From Streptomyces sp. APSN-46.1 (lineage in GTDB: Bacteria > Actinomycetota > Actinomycetes > Streptomycetales > Streptomycetaceae): a stretch of 64,000 nt of DNA. Both the position numbers and the translations under genes were made by a program. Location of the stretch: positions 496,001-560,000 of the forward strand of contig NZ_JALGRF010000001.1 of the NCBI RefSeq assembly GCF_022815725.1. Reading direction: 5' to 3'. Shown here in pieces: positions 33,256 to 42,327 of the stretch (the first letter of the stretch is position 1; every line of letters starts with the position of its first letter). The notes under the pieces are model-generated. The model did no database searches, had not been told where the DNA came from, and worked only from the letters and a program-made list of their open reading frames with translations.

Positions 33256-34346
33256 CCTCCGAAGACTGGGCCAGCCAGGCCTTGGCCGCCGTCATCGACC
33301 GGGTGACGGTGACCGAGGCCGAGGTGGGCACCCGCTTCCCCCTGTACGCCGACCCCGGGGACGGACGGTGGAAGACGACCGGCCGCGGCTCGTGGACCGG
33401 TGGCTTCTGGGCCGGACTGCTGTGGCTGCGGGCCCGCTACACCGGGGACGAGGCACACCGGCAGGCTGCGGAGGAATGCACGGCCCGGCTCGCGCCCTGG
33501 GCGGATGCGGACACCGCCACCCGGGGGTTGATCTTCTGGTACGGGACGGCTCCGGCCTTCGACTCCGCCGAGGCCACCGCACTGCAGGCGAAGGCGGGCC
33601 GGGCCTGTTTGAACTCCTACGACCCGGAGGCCGGGGTCGTGCCCTGGGGTGCGGCGCTCGGAGGACCCCGGCTCCTGGCCCGCGCGGACGCCGTACCGGG
33701 GCTGGTGCCCCTCCTGGCCGGAGCCGGATCCGAGGGGCCGGCCGTGGCGGCGGCCCATCTGCACCGGCACCTCGACCTCTGCCTCGGTGCGGAGGGAGCG
33801 GGGAGCGGCGTCCGGCCGCGGCCCGCATGGCAGTTCGACGCGGCAACTGAGTGGCACCCCTGCGAGGACCCGGCACCGGGCTGGAGCCGCGGCGAGGCGT
33901 GGCTGCTCCTGGCCGTGGCCGACGCACTGCTCCGTCCGTATGTGGCCGGCCACCGGCCGGAACGGCTCGCCTTCGCGGCCGAGCAACTGCTGGTGCAGGC
34001 GGAGGCGCTGACCGGGCGGATCATCCCGCCCAACGAGGCGTCCCGACCGTGGGGTCCCGTCGATACCTCGGCCGCGGCGATCACCGCCGTCGCGCTGCTC
34101 AAGCTGTCGCGTGCATGGGCTCCCCGGGCTGCGGTGTGTTCGTACCGGGCCGTGGCGATCCTGAGCCGCCTGGCCGAAGCGCACCTCACCGGACCGGGCT
34201 TCGGGCGCCCGGAGGGAATGCTGCTGGACGGCTGCTACGACGCGGCCAAGGGCCTGGCGGTGCGCCACGAACTGATCTGGGGCGACTTCTTCCTGGCCCT
34301 CGGGCTGGCCGCGCTCGACGATCTCGTCGACATCACCCGCGTGTAG
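33252..34346 (+). CDS. GH88/GH105-type unsaturated glucuronyl hydrolase-like protein
   Basis: A 364-residue (alpha/alpha)6-barrel protein of the GH88/GH105 type. Motifs include TTGRGSWTGGFWAGLLWLRA (about 38-57), the WYGTAPAFDS loop and PGWSRGEAWLLLAVADALLR (about 212-231; the GWSRGxAW signature), plus NEASRPWGPVDTSAAAITA. The family hydrates the unsaturated uronic acid released by polysaccharide lyases. It has no signal peptide. The gene shares four bases with the MFS gene and its 3' end overlaps the convergent acyl-CoA dehydrogenase gene by 14 bases. Confidence 0.8.
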   Translation: MTSEDWASQALAAVIDRVTVTEAEVGTRFPLYADPGDGRWKTTGRGSWTGGFWAGLLWLRARYTGDEAHRQAAEECTARLAPWADADTATRGLIFWYGTAPAFDSAEATALQAKAGRACLNSYDPEAGVVPWGAALGGPRLLARADAVPGLVPLLAGAGSEGPAVAAAHLHRHLDLCLGAEGAGSGVRPRPAWQFDAATEWHPCEDPAPGWSRGEAWLLLAVADALLRPYVAGHRPERLAFAAEQLLVQAEALTGRIIPPNEASRPWGPVDTSAAAITAVALLKLSRAWAPRAAVCSYRAVAILSRLAEAHLTGPGFGRPEGMLLDGCYDAAKGLAVRHELIWGDFFLALGLAALDDLVDITRV

Positions 34347-35547
34347 TGGACCCGTGCCCCTGGCCGTAGTCGCGCAGCACCCGGCGAGCCACCGAGGTGA
34401 TGTGCAGTTCGTCCGGGCCGTCCAGGATGCGAGCCGCGCGCCCGCCGCGGAACAGGGACGGCAGCGCGGTGTCGGGGCCGAGCCCGGCGGCGCCGTGGAC
34501 CTGGATCGCGGAGTCGGTGACCTGCTGGAGCATGCGGGCGGCGGCGACCTTGGCCAGTCCCACTTCGGTACGGGCGTCCTGTCCGGCCGCGATCAGCGCG
34601 ACCGCCTCGTGGACCAGGGGGCGGGTGGTGCGCAGCGCGAGGAGGGCGTCGAAGACGTGCTGCTGGACCAATTGGTGGTCGGCGAGCGGCCCGCGCGATC
34701 CGCTGCGGGTGGCGGCGCGTTCACACATGAGGTCGAAGGCGCGCTGGGCCTGGCCGAGCCAGCGCAGGCAGCGCAGGGTGCGGCCGAGTGCGAGCCGTTC
34801 GCCCGCGATGGCCAGGGCGTCGCCGCCTGAGCCGAGGAGGTGGTCGGCGGGTACGCGGACCTGGTCGAGTTCGATCTCGTACTGGCCGGCCGCCCCGAAG
34901 ATGGGCAGTTCGCGTACGACGCGGAATCCGGGTGAGCCGGTCGGTACGAGCAGCAGGGAGAGCCCGTCCCGGTCGCCGGCGCTCCCGCCCGTACGCGCCA
35001 TCACGGTGACGAGATCGGCGCCCGCGGCGCCGGACGTGAACCACTTGCGGCCGCTGACGCACCAGCTGCCGTCCGCCTGGACCTCGGCCCGGGTTTCGGT
35101 CAGAAGCGGGTCGGTGCCCGGCACGTCCGGTTCGGTCATGGCGTAGCAGGTACGTATCTCTCCTGCGACCAGCCGCTTCAGGTACTCCTCGCGTACCCGG
35201 GCGCTGCCGTGACGGTTCAGCATGGTGACGTCGAGCAGCGGGGCGGAGCCCAGCGCGGCGGGACCGTGGTCGCTGGCGCCCTCGGCCTCGGCCAGCGCCG
35301 CGTACTCCCGGAAGCTCAGGCCGCCGCCGCTCAGATCCGCCGGGAGCGGCAGCGCCCACAGTCCGGCGGCACGCGATTCGGCCCGCAATTCCGTCAGGGC
35401 GGCAGTCGCATCCTCTCCGCCCGCGTCCAGCACCGTCTCGGACGGGATCACCCTCGTACGGATGAACCGGTCGGCTCGCTCCCTCAACTCGACGATCCGC
35501 GGATCGGGTTGAGCCGCTCCGTCGTGCGCGGTGCCTGAATCCGTCAC
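34333..35547 (-). CDS. acyl-CoA dehydrogenase
   Basis: A 404-residue FAD-dependent acyl-CoA dehydrogenase. GTG 35547 is chosen because GAGGAGG sits 7-8 bases upstream. The N-terminal alpha domain contains GLWALPLPADLSGGGLSFRE. The middle domain has CYAMTEPDVPGTDPLL and GRKWFTSGAAGADLVTVMAR, and the C-terminal domain AIQVHGAAGLGPDTALPSLF and RILDGPDELHITSVARRVL. It is divergent from the CoA-transferase and ligase genes by about 140 bases. Together they look like a pathway that activates a carboxylic acid with CoA and dehydrogenates it. The substrate is unknown. Confidence 0.9.
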   Translation of the reverse strand: MTDSGTAHDGAAQPDPRIVELRERADRFIRTRVIPSETVLDAGGEDATAALTELRAESRAAGLWALPLPADLSGGGLSFREYAALAEAEGASDHGPAALGSAPLLDVTMLNRHGSARVREEYLKRLVAGEIRTCYAMTEPDVPGTDPLLTETRAEVQADGSWCVSGRKWFTSGAAGADLVTVMARTGGSAGDRDGLSLLLVPTGSPGFRVVRELPIFGAAGQYEIELDQVRVPADHLLGSGGDALAIAGERLALGRTLRCLRWLGQAQRAFDLMCERAATRSGSRGPLADHQLVQQHVFDALLALRTTRPLVHEAVALIAAGQDARTEVGLAKVAAARMLQQVTDSAIQVHGAAGLGPDTALPSLFRGGRAARILDGPDELHITSVARRVLRDYGQGHGSTTRG

Positions 35548-35690
35548 TGCATTCCTCCTCATTCCCGGGAACCCATGGGAACTGCTGTCCGACTCTCTGT
35601 CCGAGGAACTGGTCGGGTGCGCACCCCTCCGAGTTCCCGCGTTCCGTTCGACCTGGGCGACGGCCACCGCCGCGCCGGGAGAGGAGAGGC

Positions 35691-37475
35691 ATGGCGTCCC
35701 CCGCAACCACGCAGACGGTCCGGCCGCTCGACACACTGAGCTTCGGCACCTCGGGGCCCCCGCAGATCACCGACGTCGTCGCCGAACACCTGCGGCTGCT
35801 CGGAGCACGATCCGACGAGCTTGCCGACCGAGACCCGTCGGGCTGCACCACGCTCTCCGGAGCCGGCTTCGAGCCTGCTCACGCGACCGTCACCTGGGGG
35901 AACCCCGGGAGCGGGCTGGTAGACGAGGCGACCGTGCAGGCCGCCACCGGCGTGATGGCGGTCCACGGCCGGCGCGACGGCAGCCCGCGCGGCCTGGCCG
36001 CCGACTACTCGGCGACGGCCACCGCCGTCCTCACCGTCCAGGGACTGCTCGCCGGCCTGGTCGGACAGGCCCGCGGAGCCGCGGCCTCCCACGTCACCTC
36101 CAGTGCTGACCGGGCCGGGCTGCTCGCCGTGTCCCAGTACCTCGCCGCGGCCGGAGCCGACGAGGGTGAAGCCGCCGAACTCGCCCCAGGAGGCCCGCCC
36201 TTCACCTCGGCCGAGGGCGTGCTGTTCGAGCTGGAGACCCTCGACCCGGGAGCCTGGGCCGCGTTCTGGCGCGCCCTGGAGGCCCCGGCCGACGCGATAC
36301 GGGCCGGCTGGCGGCCGTTCCAATTCCGCTACGCCACCGCCTGTGCCCCCTTCCCGCAGGTCCTCCGCGCCGTGACCCGTTCACATTCCCTCCCGCGGAT
36401 CCGGCAGGCCGCGGTGCTCTCCGGCGCCGAGGTGTGCGTACTGCGCACCCTGGCCGAACGCGCCGAGGAGGCCGACGGCGCCGCGCCCTGGTCGCTGCGG
36501 CCGATGGCCGGCGGCCTCGCCTCATCGAGCACCCGTACGGCGCTTGCCCCTTCTCCCGGGCAACCGCTGGCCGGGCTGACGGTGCTGGAGGCGGGCCGCC
36601 GCATCCAGGCACCGCTCGCCGCGCACCTGCTCGGCCTGCTGGGGGCCGAGATCATCCGGATCGAGCCGCCGGGCGGGGACCCGCTGCGCGGCATGCCTCC
36701 CGCCTGCTCGGGGATCTCCGCACGCTGGCTCGCCCTCAACCGGGGCAAGAAGGCCGTCGAGATAGACATCAAGGCCGAGGCCGACCGCCGCCGACTGCGG
36801 GAGATGGCCGCGGAGGCCGACGTCTTCCTGCACAACTGGGCCCCGGGCAAGGCCGCCGAGCTCGGGCTCGACGCCGACGATCTCGCACTCGTCAATCCAG
36901 CCCTGGTCTACGCGTACACGAGTGGCTGGGCCGATCGGCTCCCGGATGCCCCCATGGGTACCGACTTCATGGTGCAGGCCCGTACGGGTGTGGGCGAGGC
37001 GGTCCGTCCCGAAGGAGAGCCCCCCGCGCCTTCGCTGATGACCCTGCTCGACGTACTCGGGGGCCTGCACGGAGCCGAAGCCGTGCTCGCGGGACTGCTG
37101 CTCAGGGAACGCACCGGCCACGGCGTACGAGTGGACTCCTCGCTCCTCGGCGCCGCCGACACCCTGACCGGCCCCGCCCTGCGGCGGGTGGCCCGCGGGG
37201 AGAACGCCAGACGGCCCGCCGGATTCCGGCACCCGCTGCCGACGGCCGACGGCTGGATCGCCCCTTCCGATGCGAGCGCCGGGGCCGCTACCGCGTACGA
37301 CCTGCGCGAGCTCTCCACGAACGACGCCCTGGCCCAGCTGAGCGCTCACGGCCTCACTGCCACCGCTGTCACCACCGACCTCGCCGACCTGCACCACGAC
37401 GCGCGCTTCGCCGGCTCGATCAGCCGTGATGCGCACGGTGCCCCCGCCGTTCCCGACCCCTGGAGCTTCGCATGA
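35691..37475 (+). CDS. family III CoA-transferase with a duplicated domain
   Basis: At 594 residues it is longer than the usual 380-420 for the CaiB/BaiF family. The C-terminal part (from about 280) is a recognisable CoA-transferase: LAGLTVLEAGRRIQAPLAAH, LLGAEIIRIEPPGGDPLRGM, ALNRGKKAVEIDIK, and MGTDFMVQARTGV, whose Asp matches the catalytic position. The N-terminal part (about 60-270) reads like a second, degenerate copy (LVDEATVQAATGVMAVHGRR, then GLAADYSATATAVLTVQGLL), so this is a tandem fusion. It transfers CoA between acyl groups. Its stop overlaps the ligase start by ATGA. Confidence 0.83.
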   Translation: MASPATTQTVRPLDTLSFGTSGPPQITDVVAEHLRLLGARSDELADRDPSGCTTLSGAGFEPAHATVTWGNPGSGLVDEATVQAATGVMAVHGRRDGSPRGLAADYSATATAVLTVQGLLAGLVGQARGAAASHVTSSADRAGLLAVSQYLAAAGADEGEAAELAPGGPPFTSAEGVLFELETLDPGAWAAFWRALEAPADAIRAGWRPFQFRYATACAPFPQVLRAVTRSHSLPRIRQAAVLSGAEVCVLRTLAERAEEADGAAPWSLRPMAGGLASSSTRTALAPSPGQPLAGLTVLEAGRRIQAPLAAHLLGLLGAEIIRIEPPGGDPLRGMPPACSGISARWLALNRGKKAVEIDIKAEADRRRLREMAAEADVFLHNWAPGKAAELGLDADDLALVNPALVYAYTSGWADRLPDAPMGTDFMVQARTGVGEAVRPEGEPPAPSLMTLLDVLGGLHGAEAVLAGLLLRERTGHGVRVDSSLLGAADTLTGPALRRVARGENARRPAGFRHPLPTADGWIAPSDASAGAATAYDLRELSTNDALAQLSAHGLTATAVTTDLADLHHDARFAGSISRDAHGAPAVPDPWSFA

Positions 37476-39169
37476 CCGCCAACAGGCCCGTACTGCACGA
37501 CCTGCTGCCCGCCGAACTCCGCCGCTCCTGGGTGGTCGACGGCACCTGCCCCGACCTCGACCTCTACAGCCTGTTCCGGGCCCGCCAGATCGCCGACCTG
37601 CACGCCACAGCCGTCCTGGATGCCAAGGGCAAACTCTGTTACACCGCCCTGGACCGCAAGGTGCGATGTCTGGCCACCGGCCTCAGAAGCCTCGGCATAC
37701 GCGAGGGCGACGTGGTCGGCGTGCAACTGCCCAACAACCGCAACGCCGTCATCGCCGACCTGGCCTTGGCCGCGCTCGGCGCCGTCGCCCTGCCCTTCCC
37801 CGTCGGCCGCGGCACCCTTGAGGCCGAGTGCCTACTGCGTCGGGCCGAAGCCGTCGCCGTCGTCGCCGCGATCGAACACCGCGACTTCCACCACGCGGCC
37901 GACCTGCACACCCTCTCGCGCGCGCTGCCCGCCCTCCGCCATGTCATCGCGGTAGGCCCCGGCACCGCACTTGAAGAAACGATTCCGTGGTCGGACCTCA
38001 TGCGCTCCGACCCCAGCGGCTTCGTCCCTGCCCGCCCGGATCCTGACAGCGCGGCGCGGATCCTGGTCTCCTCCGGCTCCGAAGCCGAGCCGAAGATGAT
38101 CGCCTACTCGCACAACGCGCTCGCCGGCGGGCGAGGGAACTTCCTCGCCTCCCTCATCCCCGACGGGACCCCGCCGCGCTGCCTGTTCCTCGTACCGCTG
38201 GCCTCCGCCTTCGGTTCCAACGGCACCGCCGTCACCCTCGCCCGGCACGGCGGCACCCTGGTCCTGCTCGACCACTTCTCACCCGAGGCCGCCATCGCGG
38301 CGATGCGAGAGCACGAGCCGACCCACGTCCTCGGCGTGCCCACCATGGTCCGCATGATGCTCGAACGCCTCGACGCGACGAGCGAGCAGCTACCTGCCCC
38401 CACCGCGCTGGTCCTGGGCGGCGCCCCGCTCGACGAGACCACCGCTGCCGCCGCCGCGAAGGCCTTCGGCTGCCCGGTGGTCAACCTCTACGGCTCCGCC
38501 GACGGGGTCAACTGCCACACGGGGCTGACCAACACCGTGCCGCCGACCGACGCGTCGGGCGTCGTGGCGGGCCACCCCGACCCCCGGGTTGCCGAGATCC
38601 GCATCGCCGACCCCGAGACCCACGAACCGCTGTCCGACGGCGACATCGGGGAGATCATCTCCCGGGGCCCCATGACGCCCCTGTGCTATGTGGGCGCCCC
38701 TGATCTGGATGCCCTCTACCGCACCCCCGACGGCTGGGTGCGCACCGGCGACCTCGGCTACCTCGACGCCGACAGCGTCCTGCACGTCGTGGGCCGCCTG
38801 AAGGACATCGTGATCCGGGGCGGCGCCAACATCAGCCCGGCCGAAGTCGAACGGGAACTCCGTTCGCACCCGCAGGTCCGGGACGTGGTGTGCGTGGGCG
38901 TTCCCGATCCGCTGATGGGGGAGCGGCTGGCGGCCTGCGTGGTGGCACGGGGCCCGCAGGCTCCGACGCTGGACACCCTCGGCGATCACCTGACCGCGCG
39001 AGGACTGGAGCGGCGCAAGCACCCCGAGCGCCTCCTGGTGGTGGAGGAGATTCCCCTGACGGCGGCGGGCAAGCCGGACCGGTCGGCCCTGCGGGAGCGC
39101 CTGGCCGAGAGCCTGCCGCAGTCGCAGCACGGCTTGCCTGAGGCGGTGCCCCTCGCCGAGGCCGGATGA
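37472..39169 (+). CDS. AMP-forming acyl-CoA synthetase
   Basis: A 565-residue member of the ANL adenylating family. Motifs in order: ILVSSGSEAEPKMIAYSHNA (the P-loop-like A3, about residue 193, with an atypical SEAEPK for STGxPK), NLYGSADGVN (A5), WVRTGDLGYLDADSVLHVVG (A7), RLKDIVIRGGANISPAEVE (A8) and the catalytic Lys in LTAAGKPDRSAL. It activates a carboxylic acid to acyl-AMP and then acyl-CoA. It is translationally coupled to the CoA-transferase and ends at a strong hairpin. The divergence in A3 may reflect an unusual substrate. Confidence 0.88.
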   Translation: MTANRPVLHDLLPAELRRSWVVDGTCPDLDLYSLFRARQIADLHATAVLDAKGKLCYTALDRKVRCLATGLRSLGIREGDVVGVQLPNNRNAVIADLALAALGAVALPFPVGRGTLEAECLLRRAEAVAVVAAIEHRDFHHAADLHTLSRALPALRHVIAVGPGTALEETIPWSDLMRSDPSGFVPARPDPDSAARILVSSGSEAEPKMIAYSHNALAGGRGNFLASLIPDGTPPRCLFLVPLASAFGSNGTAVTLARHGGTLVLLDHFSPEAAIAAMREHEPTHVLGVPTMVRMMLERLDATSEQLPAPTALVLGGAPLDETTAAAAAKAFGCPVVNLYGSADGVNCHTGLTNTVPPTDASGVVAGHPDPRVAEIRIADPETHEPLSDGDIGEIISRGPMTPLCYVGAPDLDALYRTPDGWVRTGDLGYLDADSVLHVVGRLKDIVIRGGANISPAEVERELRSHPQVRDVVCVGVPDPLMGERLAACVVARGPQAPTLDTLGDHLTARGLERRKHPERLLVVEEIPLTAAGKPDRSALRERLAESLPQSQHGLPEAVPLAEAG

Positions 39170-39172
39170 CCG

Positions 39173-39205
39173 ATGAGCCCGGCAGCCGAGGGCTGCCGGG
39201 CTCAT
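39173..39205. terminator. strong bidirectional terminator hairpin
   Basis: ATGAGCCCGGCAGCC (39173-39187) pairs perfectly with GGCTGCCGGGCTCAT (39191-39205) across a three-base loop, between the ligase and the convergent membrane protein gene. The right arm includes that gene's stop codon. Confidence 0.8.
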
Positions 39206-39804
39206 GAGGCGGGGAGGGCACGTGCAGACGTTGCCGGCAGCCGGGGCCCGGGCGGCAGGGGGAGAGGCGTGAGGGCGGCGAGGGGGGAGCGCGGCAGGAC
39301 CAAGGCGGCCAGCCGTCGCAGGATCCGCTCGCCGTAGACCACGCACAGGGCGGTCCCGAGCGTGGCAAGGGCGTGCGCCAGCGTCATCGTCGCCGTCATC
39401 GCGTGCCCGGGGCCCGCAGGGGCCATGTCCGTCGCGTCCATGCCCGCGTGCGTGCCCGGGGCGTGAGCGGCCATGGTGTGGTGGCCGATACCGCCGGTGG
39501 GCATCGGGGCCGTGGTGGGCGATGGCGTGCCGTCCGCCATCGACAGACGGTGCAAGGCCAGGTGCAGGCCGAACTGTGTCGCGCCCAGCAGGAGAGTGGT
39601 GACGTCAAAGCGCCGTCGACGACCAACGAAGTGGCCGGTGCCCAGAACGGTCAGAGTGGCGAAGACGAGCCCCAGGCCTCCCGGCCCCGGCAGCGTTCCG
39701 CCAGCGGCGACGTGACTGACCGCGCCCAGAAACAGGCAGGCAGAAGCACAGAGCAGACCCTTCGAGGTCCGCCTCAGCCAGCTGTCCGGTCGGTGGACCG
39801 GCAC
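39202..39804 (-). CDS. His/Met-rich integral membrane protein, 200 aa
   Basis: A polytopic membrane protein from GTG 39804, with hydrophobic segments at about residues 15-35 (GLLCASACLFLGAVSHVAAG), 42-58, 70-86 and 140-160. The loop between the third and fourth carries many His and Met (GGIGHHTMAAHAPGTHAGMD, then ATDMAPAGPGHAM). The final membrane segment HALATLGTALCVVYGERILR parallels the protein at 31023-31823. It lies between the catabolic cassette and the zinc-type ABC operon on the same strand as the metal genes. A copper or zinc role is inference. Confidence 0.72.
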   Translation of the reverse strand: MPVHRPDSWLRRTSKGLLCASACLFLGAVSHVAAGGTLPGPGGLGLVFATLTVLGTGHFVGRRRRFDVTTLLLGATQFGLHLALHRLSMADGTPSPTTAPMPTGGIGHHTMAAHAPGTHAGMDATDMAPAGPGHAMTATMTLAHALATLGTALCVVYGERILRRLAALVLPRSPLAALTPLPLPPGPRLPATSARALPAS

Positions 39805-39873
39805 AACCTATCCAAGTCCGTCACACCACGGTGGGCCGAATCACAGGCAGAATCAAACCGGCACAAGGGGCAT

Positions 39874-39903
39874 CCCGGGGCAGTGTGTGCACACTGCTCC
39901 GGG
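39874..39903. terminator. hairpin after the zinc-type ABC operon
   Basis: CCCGGGGCAGTGTG (39874-39887) pairs with CACACTGCTCCGGG (39890-39903) with one mismatch, about 35 bases downstream of the znuA-like stop on the minus strand. Confidence 0.65.
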
Positions 39904-39937
39904 ACGGAAGGCAACGGCGCGGGCCGCGCCGCCCGGT

Positions 39938-40762
39938 TCAGGAGGTGCCCATGGCCTTCTTCAGCTCCGCAGCCGCGTTGCGGTACACGGCCAGCAGGTC
40001 GAGGTCCTCGCCCGGGTAATTGACGATCTTCACCTGCTTGGCTCCAGAGTCGGGCAGTACGGTCCCGGTCGACATGTGGGCGTTGTCGAGGACGAGCGCG
40101 GGCTTCTTCGCGGAGAGCTCGGCCAACTGCCCGGGGGTCACTGCCTCGGGCCCGTACGTGCCCACGACGGTGGCGCCCGCCAGCTTCGCCGACCAGCCGG
40201 TGAAGACCTGGGTCACGGCCGAGGGGCTCTTGCCGCCGGGCCACCCGGCCTGGACCTCCTTGTTCAGCTTCCCGTATTCGGCATCGAAGCCGGTCTTCCA
40301 CTTCGTGGCCGCGTCCTGTGTGCCGAAGAGCGCGCCCAGCTTGTCGACCTCGGCCTTGACCTTGTCCGGGTCGTTGTCGAGGTTGACCTCGACCAGCTTC
40401 GCCTTGGAGCCCGCGGCCTCCTTGATCTTCGCGGCGTACGGCTCGAACGGCGCGTACAGCACGAAGTCCGCCTTGGCTACGGCGGCGAGGTCGGACGGCT
40501 TGGGGTCGTAGTCGGGGGCGTGGTGCACGGACTGCGGCACGATGACCTTGACATCCTCGGCCCCGGCGGCCTTGGCGAACGCGCCCTCCCAGGTGGTGGT
40601 CACGACCACCACGGGCTTGTCCTTCCCGGCAGCCGGGGCACCGGCCTTCGCGGGGGTGTCGGTGGCGGCATCGGAGTCGGTGCCGTTCCCGCAGCCGGTA
40701 ACGAGAGCGAGTGCCGCGCTCAGTGCGAGGAGGGAAGAGATACGGACGCGGGTGCGCGCCAT
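39938..40762 (-). CDS. metal ABC transporter substrate-binding lipoprotein (ZnuA/TroA-like)
   Basis: A 274-residue solute-binding protein with a lipoprotein signal (ISSLLALSAALALVTGCGNG, Cys near residue 24). The cluster A-1 fold contains SVHHAPDYDPKPSDLAAVAK followed by ADFVLYAPFEPYAA; the His and Asp residues correspond to the ZnuA/MntA metal-site pattern. The C-lobe holds ALVLDNAHMSTGTVL. There is no long His-rich loop. It is the last gene of the ATPase-permease-SBP operon on the minus strand and overlaps the permease gene by about 40 bases. Zinc or manganese import is the family role; zinc is favoured by the context. Confidence 0.82.
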   Translation of the reverse strand: MARTRVRISSLLALSAALALVTGCGNGTDSDAATDTPAKAGAPAAGKDKPVVVVTTTWEGAFAKAAGAEDVKVIVPQSVHHAPDYDPKPSDLAAVAKADFVLYAPFEPYAAKIKEAAGSKAKLVEVNLDNDPDKVKAEVDKLGALFGTQDAATKWKTGFDAEYGKLNKEVQAGWPGGKSPSAVTQVFTGWSAKLAGATVVGTYGPEAVTPGQLAELSAKKPALVLDNAHMSTGTVLPDSGAKQVKIVNYPGEDLDLLAVYRNAAAELKKAMGTS

Positions 40763-41595
40763 GAGCTGATTCTCCGTTCGGGTATGAAGTGGACGGCGAG
40801 GACGAGTGCCCCCGCCGTCAGGACGAGTACGGGGCCGGGCGGCCAGTCGAGCCACAGGGCCAGCAGGAACCCGGCCGTGTTGACGGCCACGCCGATGCCG
40901 ACTGCCCAAAGGGTGATCGATTTGAGTGAGCTGCCCAGGCGGCGCGCGGCGAGTGCGGGCAGCAGGGTCAGAGCGTCGACGAGCAGGGCGCCGGTGAGCT
41001 TGATCGCCCCGGCGACGGCGATCGCGACGAGGATCAGGAGGGCCGCGGTCAGGGCGCGGACCGGGACGCCGGAGCAGTGGGCGAGCTCACGGTCGTAGAG
41101 GAGCAGGCCGATGTCGCGCCGCTTCCACCAGAACACGCCCGGTACGACGGTCGCGAGTACGCCTAGGACGACGAGGTCGGGGGTGCCGACGGAGAGGATC
41201 GACCCCCACAGGAGGGCGAAGGCCCCGGACGCGTTGACCCCCGAGACGGCGAGCAGCAGCAGCGCGGCGGCGATGGCGAGACTCATCAGCAGGCCCATGG
41301 CTCCGGACAGGCCGTCGGGTGTGCGGGCGAGCGGGGCGACTCCCGCTCCGGCCAGGGCGCAGGCGACGAGCGCGCACAGCATGGGGTCGAGGCCGGTGAG
41401 CAGCCCGATCGCGATGCCCAGCAGGGCCACGTGCATCATCGCGAACCGGACCGGCATGATGTCGAGCCCGACGATGACCACGCCGATGACGGGCAGGCCG
41501 ATCGCCGCGAGCAGCAGCGCGAGACCGGCCCGCTGGACCGGAAGCAGCTGGAGCAGCGCACCGAGGTCGGCGGTGGCGAGGTTCACCGCAGTCAC
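40720..41595 (-). CDS. metal ABC transporter permease (ZnuB-like, ABC-3 family)
   Basis: A 291-residue membrane protein with about eight segments and the ABC-3 pattern: VIGVVIVGLDIMPVRFAMMH, ALLWGSILSVGTPDLVVLGV, and VAGAIKLTGALLVDALTLLP, then ALAARRLGSSLKSI. GTG 41595 overlaps the ATPase stop by four bases (GTGA), so translation is coupled. It forms the channel for the neighbouring ATPase and substrate-binding lipoprotein. Confidence 0.85.
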   Translation of the reverse strand: MTAVNLATADLGALLQLLPVQRAGLALLLAAIGLPVIGVVIVGLDIMPVRFAMMHVALLGIAIGLLTGLDPMLCALVACALAGAGVAPLARTPDGLSGAMGLLMSLAIAAALLLLAVSGVNASGAFALLWGSILSVGTPDLVVLGVLATVVPGVFWWKRRDIGLLLYDRELAHCSGVPVRALTAALLILVAIAVAGAIKLTGALLVDALTLLPALAARRLGSSLKSITLWAVGIGVAVNTAGFLLALWLDWPPGPVLVLTAGALVLAVHFIPERRISSWRAPASVSLPSSH

Positions 41596-42227
41596 CGGGC
41601 CTCCCGCAGTCGGCCCGCGGCCATCTCCAGCACGCGGTCGCAGCGGTCCGCCAGGGCGCGGTCGTGCGTGACGACGACCAGGGTGACCGGGAGTGAGGTG
41701 AGGACGTCCGCGGCCTCCGCCTGCCCGTCGAAGTCGAGGGCGGCGGTGGGCTCGTCGGCCAGCAGCACCTGGGCTCCGGCGGCGACGCAGCCGATCGCCC
41801 TGGCCAGGTACATCCGCTGCAACTGGCCGCCGGAGAGGGTGTGCAACGGGCGTTCGACCAGCGTCCCGACCCCCAGCCGGGCGGCGGCTTCGCCGGCGTC
41901 CTCGGGCGCGGTACTGCTGGCGAGCAACTCGGCGCCGAGCAGGGGGAAACGGCCGGCGGCCGGCTTCTGGGGGATCCAGGCGCAGGCACGGCGCCGCCAG
42001 GCCCACTCGGCGGGTGAGCCGGTCTCCCGGCCGCCGACCGAAATGGAGCCCGTCACCTGGCGGTGCAGGCCGAGCACCGCACGCAGCAGGGTGGTCTTGC
42101 CGGAGCCGTTGGTGCCGGTCAGCGCCACGCGCTCACCGGCGGCGATCTCCAGACTCACGTCGGAGACCGCTTCCACCCGGCCGTGCCGGCAGGCGACTGC
42201 CCTCATGCGCACATCCAGCCCGCCCAT
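41592..42227 (-). CDS. metal ABC transporter ATPase (ZnuC-like)
   Basis: A 211-residue ABC ATPase with Walker A GTNGSGKTTLL (about 38-48), Q-loop WIPQKPAAGRFPL, signature LSGGQLQRMYLARAI, Walker B VLLADEPTAALD and switch His in VVVTHDRALADRC. ATG 42227 has GGAAAGG upstream. It is the first gene of the importer operon. I found no Zur-like box just upstream, only a GC-rich palindrome at 42328-42347. Confidence 0.87.
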   Translation of the reverse strand: MGGLDVRMRAVACRHGRVEAVSDVSLEIAAGERVALTGTNGSGKTTLLRAVLGLHRQVTGSISVGGRETGSPAEWAWRRRACAWIPQKPAAGRFPLLGAELLASSTAPEDAGEAAARLGVGTLVERPLHTLSGGQLQRMYLARAIGCVAAGAQVLLADEPTAALDFDGQAEAADVLTSLPVTLVVVTHDRALADRCDRVLEMAAGRLREAR

Positions 42228-42327
42228 CCCACACCTTTCCGTCGTTCCGAGCCGCGTGGAGCGACGGGTGTCCGCCGCCCACGTCCCAGTAGTCGGACGG
42301 AGAAAGGCCGGAGTTCCCGCGAACCGA

